The notes under the pieces are model-generated. The model was not told where the DNA came from. It did not search any database and worked only from the letters and a program-made list of their open reading frames with translations. Position numbers and translations under genes: made by a program. A stretch of 10,359 nucleotides of DNA from RYN-425 sp035542755 (lineage in GTDB: Bacteria > Patescibacteriota > Saccharimonadia > Saccharimonadales > UBA10212): NCBI GenBank assembly GCA_035542755.1, contig DATKKU010000035.1, positions 1 to 10,359 of the forward strand, in the 5' to 3' direction. Positions 1 to 4,776 of this stretch are shown one piece after another (position 1 is the stretch's first letter; each line of letters opens with the position of its first letter).

Positions 1-14
1 TTTACCCCTGTTTT

Positions 15-23
15 TGGTAAACT
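15..23 (+). promoter_or_regulatory. Extended -10 promoter upstream of tRNA-Asp
   Basis: TGGTAAACT reads as an extended -10 box (TG-n-TAAACT). The 11 bases TAAACTAGCAT at 18-28 also occur in the ndk promoter on the opposite strand (4694-4684), which supports a real promoter. Transcription would begin near base 30, so the hairpin and leader at 54-164 would be part of the tRNA precursor. The -35 region lies outside the window. TTTACC (1-6) can also pair with GGTAAA (16-21). Confidence 0.4.
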
Positions 24-53
24 AGCATCTGTTCCAGACCAATTAGTTTTATC

Positions 54-86
54 AAAAATGCGAGATCTGAAGCGAATCGCATTTTT
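54..86 (+). other. Stem-loop upstream of the tRNA-Asp leader
   Basis: AAAAATGCGA (54-63) pairs perfectly with TCGCATTTTT (77-86) around a 13-nt loop. It lies one base before the GGAGGAGG leader. A hairpin of similar size (3865-3888) precedes the leader of tRNA-Arg. The 3' arm ends in five T, so it could act as an attenuator-like terminator, but it could equally be part of the larger leader fold. Confidence 0.5.
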
Positions 87-87
87 G

Positions 88-164
88 GGAGGAGGAAGCG
101 AGCTAAAGCTGAAGGTAAATTACTGATGAGTAATTTACGAAAGCTGTTACCTCGATTCCGACGA
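88..164 (+). ncRNA. Structured RNA leader of tRNA-Asp (copy 1)
   Basis: This is a non-coding stretch that folds into an extended imperfect hairpin ending 5 nt before the mature tRNA. From outside in: P1 is GGAA (94-97) with TTCC (156-159); P2 is CGAG (99-102) with CTCG (151-154); P3 is AGCT (107-110) with AGCT (142-145); P4 is GTAAATTACT (115-124) with AGTAATTTAC (129-138), loop GATG. It begins with GGAGGAGG (88-95) and ends with TCCGACGA. The same order of elements, with different but still paired bases, precedes tRNA-Arg at 3903-3971. The function is unknown; it could be a processing, attenuation or transcript-stability element. I recognise no named RNA family. The structure is seen in the sequence; the existence of a transcript is inferred. 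Confidence 0.6.
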
Positions 165-240
165 GGGCCGGTGGAGCAGCGGAGTGCTCGTCTCCCTGTC
201 ACGGAGAAGGTCGCGGGTTCAAATCCCGTCCGGCCCGCCA
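165..240 (+). tRNA. tRNA-Asp (anticodon GTC), CCA encoded
   Basis: A full cloverleaf can be drawn. The acceptor stem is GGGCCGG (165-171) with CCGGCCC (230-236). The D stem is GAGC/GCTC (174-177/186-189). The anticodon stem is TCTCC/GGAGA (191-195/203-207) with loop CTGTCAC, placing GTC at 198-200. The T stem is GCGGG/CCCGT (213-217/225-229) with loop TTCAAAT. The discriminator base is G237 and CCA is encoded at 238-240. It reads Asp GAC/GAU codons. Its 3' 18 bases are repeated at 393-410. Confidence 0.97.
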
Positions 241-246
241 CGAACT

Positions 247-275
247 ATGAGAAACCCCTTCGGGAGGTTTCTCAT
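247..275 (+). terminator. UUCG hairpin 3' of tRNA-Asp
   Basis: ATGAGAAACC (247-256) pairs with GGTTTCTCAT (266-275). CC/GG above it, with one bulged A265, closes a TTCG tetraloop at 259-262. The hairpin starts 6 nt after the CCA. No T-run follows, so it may be a 3' processing or stabilising structure rather than a classical intrinsic terminator. Confidence 0.5.
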
Positions 276-344
276 CGCGCAGGCAAAATGGAATACATTT
301 TGTCTGGCTGCTCTTCCCGATAATATCTTACGGTTGAGCCCGTG

Positions 345-409
345 GCGGGTTAGCCCCGCGCGGCCAGCGAGAGCTGGGCAAGGCGGAGCGCTATCCCGTC
401 CGGCCCGCC
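345..409. other. GC-rich three-hairpin cluster of unknown origin
   Basis: Three small stems follow one another: GCGGG/CCCGC (345-349/355-359), CCAGC/GCTGG (364-368/373-377) closed by a GAGA loop, and GGCGG/CCGCC (382-386/405-409). The stretch is much richer in G+C than the DNA on either side and ends in the tRNA-like CCGGCCCGCCA. It does not fold as a tRNA: no partner for the acceptor strand and no TTC T-loop are present. It may be a relic of an element inserted at the tRNA, or a small RNA. I see no gene in 241-426. Confidence 0.35.
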
Positions 410-410
410 A
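393..410 (+). repeat. 18-bp direct repeat of the tRNA-Asp 3' end (att-like)
   Basis: ATCCCGTCCGGCCCGCCA at 393-410 is identical to 223-240, which covers the T-loop end, the 3' T-stem strand, the acceptor strand and CCA of tRNA-Asp. A direct repeat of a tRNA 3' end a short distance downstream is the usual mark of site-specific integration by a tyrosine recombinase. Only 152 bp separate the copies, so this would be a remnant. The alternative is a local duplication. No integrase is encoded between the copies. Confidence 0.6.
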
Positions 411-426
411 GGTTTTAAAATTCTAA

Positions 427-1560
427 CTATATTTTTATATACGTCTTGGACGGTTTTTGATTTTTCAATTGGTCTACATAGTACGACGGGTCTTTAAGAT
501 TTATAACTATATGCTGAGCGGTTACCGTATTGCCGTCGTTAGTATTAACTTTGACTATCTGTAAACTAGGCGGCTGGCCGGCCAAAACCGGGCTGGCCAA
601 AATTATGCCCGAGGTTTGGCCCGGCTTGAGACTAAACAAGGTATCTACAATTTCTGGCGGAACGTTAGGGTTTGATTTAGTTATGCTAAAGCCGTAATCG
701 CCGCCGGCCGCTTTGGAGGGGTCATCAGAAACCTGCTTGGCAAGTTCACCAAAATCGGCGCCTTTCGCCAGCTGGGCAAGAGCCGCGTTTGCCCTGTCGG
801 TGTCTGTTTTGTCTAGCTTGGCACTTACCTTTTCGGCCAGTATTTCCTGCTTTAGAACCCGCTTAAAGTCCGAGACCGACCAGCCCCAATAATCGCGTAG
901 TACGTCGGCAAAGACTTTATTATTGCTGCCCAGGCGATTTTGCTCGCGGGCTTCTGCCAGACGCGAATCTACCTCTTTATCAGATACGCTTACGCCGTTA
1001 CTTTTGGCTATAACTTTAATGTAGGCATCATTTAGCGCACTGGTGAGCGACTGCTGCCGAAGACTTTGCAGTTGATCTTTGTTAGACGAATCAAAAGTTT
1101 GCTGCTGCTGGGTTTCGTAATAGTGCAGGAAGTGTCTTAGCTGGAACAAATAATTCTCGTAGGCCACATAATTGCCGTCAACCTTAGCAACTGGAAACGG
1201 CACGACCTGAGTGACTCTATATATAAAGGTATTGTACTGGTGAAATTTATAGAGCGCAGCGGTGCAATAAATTAAAAAAGCTACGATGGTAATGCCGGCT
1301 AGGCTAAGCGTTATGGACACAATTTTGCGCTTGGAATGCTGCAGCGGATAGATATATTTGCGAGCACCTTTTAGAACCTCTTCGCGGTGCTCGGTTATGG
1401 TTTCGTTGGTGATACGGGGGACATTTTCTACAACCTGCGGCTCTTCCGGAGTTTGCAGTGGGTTAAGCGCCATAGCCCGCTCAGCCACGTTATCGGGAAT
1501 AATGTCGCGGACTTTTTGAACGTGCCGCTGTCTAATTTTTCTGAATTTCTTATTAGCCAT
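427..1560 (-). CDS. Membrane-anchored SurA/PpiC-type peptidyl-prolyl isomerase (foldase)
   Basis: A 377-aa foldase likely to assist folding of secreted proteins outside the membrane. An 80-residue charged cytoplasmic N-terminus precedes one transmembrane segment (about 82-103). A helical SurA_N-like chaperone region (about 125-248) follows, then a parvulin-like region (about 255-354). Parvulin hallmarks are KGADFGELAKQVSDDPS (266-282), the GGDYGF turn (286-291), LFSLKPGQTSGII (308-320) and LQIVKV (333-338). The first parvulin strand, normally an HIL motif at the domain start, is missing there and appears instead after the last strand, as TAQHIVINL (347-355). The domain thus looks circularly permuted or is one and a fraction repeats. 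The ATG is chosen because AAAGG lies 4 nt upstream, overlapping the stop region of the PH-domain gene 7 nt away, so the two genes are probably translationally coupled. The stop is TAG. Confidence 0.8.
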   Translation of the reverse strand: MANKKFRKIRQRHVQKVRDIIPDNVAERAMALNPLQTPEEPQVVENVPRITNETITEHREEVLKGARKYIYPLQHSKRKIVSITLSLAGITIVAFLIYCTAALYKFHQYNTFIYRVTQVVPFPVAKVDGNYVAYENYLFQLRHFLHYYETQQQQTFDSSNKDQLQSLRQQSLTSALNDAYIKVIAKSNGVSVSDKEVDSRLAEAREQNRLGSNNKVFADVLRDYWGWSVSDFKRVLKQEILAEKVSAKLDKTDTDRANAALAQLAKGADFGELAKQVSDDPSKAAGGDYGFSITKSNPNVPPEIVDTLFSLKPGQTSGIILASPVLAGQPPSLQIVKVNTNDGNTVTAQHIVINLKDPSYYVDQLKNQKPSKTYIKI

Positions 1561-1567
1561 CTAACCT

Positions 1568-2152
1568 TTAGTTATCTTCGTTTGAGAGGGGCCTTTGCGT
1601 GGGATGCACACCTAGCTCGCGCAAAATGTGGACCATCTTTTTCTGAACACGAGCCGGATGATGCACATCGTGGATAATCAAATCTCCCACGTAAGTTTGC
1701 ACAACTATTGTACCAAACCCCAGCAGCGTTTCCTCCAGACCAACGATTTGGTAGTTTATCATTTGAATTTGCTCCAGGCCGAGGTCTACCACATTAATTT
1801 GCAGCAAGCTGCGAGTTTGCTGGATAAAACGCTGGCTGGTCATTACGTAGACGCTAAAGTACCAGCGCACCCAGAACGGAAACATAATAATAATGCCGAC
1901 TGCTGCGCCCACCAGCAAGCTGACAAAAAAGAAGTTCATGGTAGGCGGATCTTTTGAGTCAACGGCTGTAAGCAGGAGCGTATATAAGGGGCCAATCAGC
2001 AGTGCCAGCATGCCAAAAATTAGTCCCTTGCGCATGACAATCGGGTGTTTGCGAAAGACCAGAAGAACTTCTTCTTCCTCAAACTGTTCTTTGAAATGCT
2101 TTTTCTTTTTGGCCTCATGCTTGTCGCTTGCTTCAGCCGGTTTTGCGTTCAT
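1568..2152 (-). CDS. Bacterial PH-domain (YdbS/DUF304-like) membrane protein
   Basis: A 194-aa protein whose precise function is unknown. The first 28 residues are very charged (a KKKK run, then EEEE). Two transmembrane segments follow (about 41-63 and 73-96), then a bPH2-type pleckstrin-homology-like domain (about 98-180). Typical bPH2 marks are VMTSQRFIQQTR (103-114), VVDLGLEQIQ (121-130), the LLGFGTIVVQT strand (143-153) and IHDVHHPARVQ (160-170). Proteins of this family sit in the cytoplasmic membrane and often neighbour envelope or secretion genes; their ligand is mostly unknown. It is the first gene of an operon with the PpiC-type foldase. A -10 box (TACAAT) ends 6 nt before the ATG, so the mRNA is probably leaderless; no Shine-Dalgarno is present. 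Confidence 0.8.
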   Translation of the reverse strand: MNAKPAEASDKHEAKKKKHFKEQFEEEEVLLVFRKHPIVMRKGLIFGMLALLIGPLYTLLLTAVDSKDPPTMNFFFVSLLVGAAVGIIIMFPFWVRWYFSVYVMTSQRFIQQTRSLLQINVVDLGLEQIQMINYQIVGLEETLLGFGTIVVQTYVGDLIIHDVHHPARVQKKMVHILRELGVHPTQRPLSNEDN

Positions 2153-2158
2153 GGCTAT

Positions 2159-2164
2159 ATTGTA
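2159..2164 (-). promoter_or_regulatory. -10 box placing the operon start at the ATG
   Basis: On the minus strand TACAAT is followed by 6 bases and then the ATG of the PH-domain gene, so the usual -10 to +1 distance puts the transcription start on the A of ATG. No clear -35 or TG extension is seen. The box lies inside the repeat shared with 3816-3838. Confidence 0.4.
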
Positions 2165-2184
2165 GCGAAAAATCAGCCTAAAGG
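2161..2184. repeat. Intergenic repeat, copy A
   Basis: It begins TGTAGCGAAAAAT and ends CTAAAGG. It matches 3816-3838 over about 24 bases, with two or three differences and one gap. The two copies lie in the same orientation on either side of the spermidine-synthase-like gene. Copy A also contains the -10 box of the minus-strand operon, so the similarity may reflect shared promoter elements rather than mobility. Confidence 0.4.
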
Positions 2185-2278
2185 TATTAGAATAAGCTTA
2201 AGGTTTGGTAAGATTGGTTGCATATCGTCATACGCCTAAACGCTATCAACGCTTAGCTTTATCCGAGCCGCTAAGACT

Positions 2279-3775
2279 ATGAGCAAGTTGCAAAACATAA
2301 ATAAATATAAGTTAGAGCTGGTTAGCTTCGTCGTCGGCTTTGTGGTGCTGACTTTTGAACTGGTCGCCGTTAGGATTATTGCCCCTTATATTGGTACCAC
2401 TGTGTATACCTGGACCAGTATCATTGGCGTAATCTTAGCATCGCTGGCCATTGGCTATGCGCTGGGAGGATATATAGCCGATAAAAGAAAAAGCTCCGAC
2501 GACATTGCCCTGCTTTTACTTTCTGCCGCTACAGCCATTTTTATAGTAAACATAACAAAAGACTGGCTGCTATTTCATATTGGCGGCAATTCACTTGGCA
2601 CGAAGTGGCAGTCGCTGATAGCCAGCCTGGTGCTGTTTGCGCTGCCCACGATTGCACTTGGTGCTGTGTCCCCGTATTTGGCGCGCTTGAGCCTTAGCGG
2701 CTTGAGTTCAAGCGGTCGGCGCATAGCCAGAATCAATGCCGCGGGAGCGCTGGGCTCGCTAGCTGGCGTATTTCTGACCGGTTACCTGCTTTTTGAACTG
2801 CTAGGCACGCGGAATATTTTGAGCATGCTGGTGATAATTCTTGTGGCTTGCAGCTATTTAATGAGCAGGTGGCGATTTTTAGTGGTGCAGATTACGCTAA
2901 TTTGGCTGGCAGGATTTACGATAATATTTCCACCAAAGATTCACACTTTTGGGCTGCAAAGTGATATTGATACCAGCTACTCTCGGGTTCAGGTATTCAA
3001 TCGTTACTTGGATGGGCGACCTACAAGAATTCTGAGCACCGACCCCGGGGCTTGGCAGTCGGGAGTTTATTTGGATGGCAGGCCCGGACTGGCCTTTGAC
3101 TACATAAGGGCCTTTGACTATGCTTCCAGGTTGTCTCCGGCCGGTAAAGATTACCTGGTTATCGGCGGCGGAGCCTTTAGCCTGCCGGCGCATTTAGCCG
3201 CAAGCAACCCCGGTGTGGGAGTTGATACTGTAGAAATTGATGGCCAGTTACAGACCATAAGCAAGCAGTACTTTGGCCTTCAGCCGACCGCCAACCTTAA
3301 AATTATAACTTCCGATGGCCGGCAATATTTGAATCAAAATCAAAAGAAGTACGGCATGATTTTTGTGGATGCATTTTCTAATATCACACCCCCTTTCCAG
3401 CTATTTAGCGAACAGGCTGTTGAGAGAATTAGAGCTTCCCTGGTACCGGGTGGAGTTGTGGCCGTAAACATAATCTCGGCAGTAAATGGACCACGGTCGG
3501 GAATGCTTGATGCCATTGATAAGACTTACCTAAAGGTCTTTCCAGATAGCGCAGTCTTTAAAGTTGATAGCGCAAAAGCTTCAGCTTTACCACAAAACTT
3601 ATTGCTGCTTGCTAGTACCAAGCCGTTGAACGAGGCTACAGTGTCTAAGGCTAAAGCCGTCAACCAAGAATCGGCGTTAGTCTTTGGCAAAGTGCAGACG
3701 GTTGATTATAATTCCGGACGGCTTTTGACTGATGATTTTGCGCCCATTGAAAGTTTGGCAGCCAAGGACTTCTAG
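2279..3775 (+). CDS. Membrane-fused spermidine-synthase-like protein
   Basis: A 498-aa protein of the fused membrane/spermidine-synthase-like type. Residues 1-220 carry about seven hydrophobic segments (for example 12-32, 44-65, 76-93, 112-135, 158-176, 179-196, 203-216). Residues 225-470 form an SpeE-like Rossmann fold. The nucleotide-binding motif LVIGGGAFSLPAHLA spans 293-307, an acidic strand end VDTVEID 315-321, SDGRQYL 345-351, and IFVDAFS 361-367, whose Asp364 is in the usual catalytic position. The soluble family transfers aminopropyl groups from decarboxylated AdoMet. Whether the membrane-fused form makes polyamine is not known, and no speD is in view. The start codon has no Shine-Dalgarno (GCTAAGACT-ATG). 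TAGAAT at 2188-2193 could be its -10, giving a leader of about 80 nt. The gene stands alone between divergent and tRNA transcription units. Confidence 0.8.
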   Translation: MSKLQNINKYKLELVSFVVGFVVLTFELVAVRIIAPYIGTTVYTWTSIIGVILASLAIGYALGGYIADKRKSSDDIALLLLSAATAIFIVNITKDWLLFHIGGNSLGTKWQSLIASLVLFALPTIALGAVSPYLARLSLSGLSSSGRRIARINAAGALGSLAGVFLTGYLLFELLGTRNILSMLVIILVACSYLMSRWRFLVVQITLIWLAGFTIIFPPKIHTFGLQSDIDTSYSRVQVFNRYLDGRPTRILSTDPGAWQSGVYLDGRPGLAFDYIRAFDYASRLSPAGKDYLVIGGGAFSLPAHLAASNPGVGVDTVEIDGQLQTISKQYFGLQPTANLKIITSDGRQYLNQNQKKYGMIFVDAFSNITPPFQLFSEQAVERIRASLVPGGVVAVNIISAVNGPRSGMLDAIDKTYLKVFPDSAVFKVDSAKASALPQNLLLLASTKPLNEATVSKAKAVNQESALVFGKVQTVDYNSGRLLTDDFAPIESLAAKDF

Positions 3776-3802
3776 AAAGATTATCTGACCGGCTGTCCTT
3801 GG
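3762..3802 (+). terminator. Inverted repeat spanning the stop codon
   Basis: CCAAGGAC (3762-3769), inside the last codons of the gene, pairs perfectly with GTCCTTGG (3795-3802) in the 3' flank. The loop is 25 nt and contains the TAG stop. No T-run follows, so it is a weak terminator candidate or an mRNA 3'-end stem. Confidence 0.3.
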
Positions 3803-3815
3803 GTAAGCACAACAG

Positions 3816-3838
3816 TGTAGCGAAAAATAGCTTTAAGG
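3816..3838. repeat. Intergenic repeat, copy B
   Basis: It begins TGTAGCGAAAAAT and ends TTTAAGG, matching copy A at 2161-2184. Outside both copies, related AAGGTTT and TTACC/GGTAA segments continue the resemblance loosely. It lies between the spermidine-synthase-like gene and the tRNA-Arg leader. Confidence 0.4.
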
Positions 3839-3864
3839 TTTAGGCTGGTCTTACCAATTCTGCG

Positions 3865-3888
3865 AAGTACTGCATCAATGCAGTACTT
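3865..3888 (+). other. Stem-loop upstream of the tRNA-Arg leader
   Basis: AAGTACTGCAT (3865-3875) is the perfect reverse complement of ATGCAGTACTT (3878-3888). The two central bases CA mean that the tip must open to a 4-base loop. It precedes the GGAGGAGG leader by 14 nt and corresponds in position to the 54-86 hairpin near tRNA-Asp, although the sequences are unrelated. Confidence 0.5.
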
Positions 3889-3902
3889 TACAAAAAATGA
3901 CA

Positions 3903-3971
3903 GGAGGAGGCGACCCCAGGCCGAAAGTAAGTTAGAATACTAACTTGCGGAGGTCGAAGCGACTCCGACAA
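3903..3971 (+). ncRNA. Structured RNA leader of tRNA-Arg (copy 2)
   Basis: Same architecture as 88-164. It starts with GGAGGAGG. P1 is GGAG (3906-3909) with CTCC (3963-3966). P2 is CGACC (3911-3915) with GGTCG (3952-3956). A short CC/GG pairing (3921-3922/3949-3950) follows. P4 is GTAAGTTAG (3927-3935) with CTAACTTGC (3940-3948), with one U-G pair and loop AATA. It ends TCCGACAA, and P1 stops exactly 5 nt before the tRNA, as in copy 1. Paired positions differ from copy 1 in a compensatory way (last P1 pair A-U to G-C, last P2 pair G-C to C-G, P4 pairs 5 and 9). TAGAAT at 3933-3938 inside P4 resembles a -10 box, an alternative reading not shared by copy 1. Confidence 0.6.
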
Positions 3972-4046
3972 GCCCCTGTAGTTCAATGGATAAAATAATT
4001 CCGTCCTAAGGAAAAGCTAGAGGTTCGAATCCTCTCGGGGGCACCA
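3972..4046 (+). tRNA. tRNA-Arg (anticodon CCT), CCA encoded
   Basis: The acceptor stem is GCCCCTG (3972-3978) with CGGGGGC (4036-4042), including one U-G pair. The D arm is GTTC/AAAT with a C-A mismatch at its tip. The anticodon stem is TTCC/GGAA (3999-4002/4010-4013) with an A-A at the base and loop GTCCTAA, placing CCT at 4005-4007. The T arm is AGAGG/CCTCT with loop TTCGAAT. The discriminator is A4043 and CCA lies at 4044-4046. It reads the AGG codon. A strong intrinsic terminator follows 17 nt later. Confidence 0.95.
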
Positions 4047-4063
4047 CGTCAGAGTTAATACCG

Positions 4064-4116
4064 ACCCTGCAAGAAAATTTGACAATCAAGTGGTCAAATT
4101 TTAGCAGGGTTTTTAT
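4064..4116 (+). terminator. Rho-independent terminator of the tRNA-Arg unit
   Basis: ACCCTGC (4064-4070) pairs with GCAGGGT (4104-4110), and AAAATTTGAC (4074-4083) pairs with GTCAAATTTT (4093-4102) around a 9-nt loop. A run TTTTTATT (4110-4117) follows directly. This is the clearest intrinsic terminator in the window. Confidence 0.85.
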
Positions 4117-4128
4117 TACTCTTCCTTT

Positions 4129-4156
4129 CCGTTTTACGCAACTCCGCGTAAAACGG
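4129..4156 (-). terminator. Hairpin 3' of ndk
   Basis: CCGTTTTACGC (4129-4139) pairs perfectly with GCGTAAAACGG (4146-4156) around 6 nt, and flanking CTTT/AAAG can extend the stem. It lies 14 nt beyond the ndk stop on the minus strand. No U-tract follows in that direction, so termination activity is uncertain. Confidence 0.4.
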
Positions 4157-4170
4157 GTAAAGATAGGTTA

Positions 4171-4665
4171 TTACTGAGTTAGGTGTTCGTGAGCAGTCTT
4201 ATACTCAAATAGTTCGTCCGGTTTAAACCAGTGCTCTACTTCCTGTTTGGCTTCTTTAGAATCGCCAGAGGCGTGAACCAGGTTGGGCAAGCCCTTATTG
4301 TGTTCGTTGGCGTGAGAGAAGCTCATGTGAGCATAATCGCCTCTGATGGTCCCGGGAGCTGCCGATTTTGGCTCGGTATCGCCAACCATTTTGCGGACCA
4401 ACTCTACCGCATCTACCCCTTCCAGGACAAAAGCTACGACCGGGCCGCTCATCATAAATTCGCTGTTTTTGGCCAGCACGTCTTCGCCCCTGCGGGAGCC
4501 CAAGCCGCTGATTGTTTCGTAGTGGTGGTGGTAGTGTGCTTCGTCTGGGCTGAGCATTTTCATGCCAACAATTTTCAGGCCAGCGCGTTCAAAGCGAGAA
4601 ATAATTTCTCCGGATAGACCGCGCTTTAGGGCGTCGGGCTTTAATATAACAAGTGTTTTTTCCAT
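4171..4665 (-). CDS. ndk: Nucleoside diphosphate kinase
   Basis: It transfers the gamma phosphate from ATP to other nucleoside diphosphates through a phospho-histidine, balancing NTP pools in the cytoplasm. Seen: TLVILKPDALKRG near the N-terminus (Lys9 in the KPDA motif), MMSGPVVAFVLEG (71-83), GTIRGDYA (105-112) and the active-site segment NLVHASGDS with catalytic His131. At 164 aa it is longer than the usual bacterial form of about 140 aa. The extra residues lie around 52-68 (GSRRGEDVL) and 113-127, just before the catalytic His. A good promoter is visible: on the minus strand TTGTAT, 17 bp, then TGT-TAAACT overlapping an extended -10. AAGGA lies 7 nt before the ATG. Divergent from xerC. 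The stop is TAA. Confidence 0.95.
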   Translation of the reverse strand: MEKTLVILKPDALKRGLSGEIISRFERAGLKIVGMKMLSPDEAHYHHHYETISGLGSRRGEDVLAKNSEFMMSGPVVAFVLEGVDAVELVRKMVGDTEPKSAAPGTIRGDYAHMSFSHANEHNKGLPNLVHASGDSKEAKQEVEHWFKPDELFEYKTAHEHLTQ

Positions 4666-4688
4666 GCATTTTTCCTTAATTTAATGCT

Positions 4689-4717
4689 AGTTTAACAGAT
4701 GTAGAGCATTGATACAA
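4689..4717 (-). promoter_or_regulatory. ndk promoter with -35 and extended -10
   Basis: On the minus strand the -35 is TTGTAT (4717-4712). A 17-bp spacer follows, then -10 TAAACT (4694-4689) with TG one base upstream. The transcript would start near 4682, leaving a leader of about 16 nt with AAGGA as Shine-Dalgarno. Confidence 0.6.
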
Positions 4718-4760
4718 GTTGAATAATTTTTGTGCTCATGGGCAGGTTTTAGGCCTATTT

Positions 4761-4769
4761 TGTTAGAAT
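4761..4769 (+). promoter_or_regulatory. Extended -10 promoter of xerC, leaderless start
   Basis: TGTTAGAAT (TG-T-TAGAAT) ends 7 bp before the ATG at 4777, so transcription should begin at or next to the start codon. No Shine-Dalgarno is present and no good -35 is visible. Confidence 0.5.
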
Positions 4770-4776
4770 AAAGCAT

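Noticed and set aside
58..126. Short frame ATG-CGA... running through the GGAGGAGG segment, with a similar 12-codon frame at 3898
   Set aside because: The two peptides share only the Gly run forced by GGAGGAGG, no ribosome site precedes them and the sequence is better explained by RNA stems.
123..142. Hammerhead-ribozyme-like core: CTGATGAG followed by CGAAA
   Set aside because: The stem II between the motifs would have 3 pairs and a 3-base loop, the bases are needed for the much stronger P4 hairpin, and the second leader copy lacks the motif.
88..164. T-box riboswitch upstream of the tRNA
   Set aside because: T-boxes control amino-acid genes rather than tRNAs, and no specifier loop or TGGNACC sequence is present.
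2..241. Minus-strand frame with GFEPATFSVTGRRA-like peptide
   Set aside because: It is the reverse complement of the tRNA-Asp gene and leader, a well-known false gene type.
332..410. Second tRNA gene ending in CCA
   Set aside because: No 5' acceptor partner, no anticodon arm and no TTC T-loop can be found; only the 3' strand is copied.
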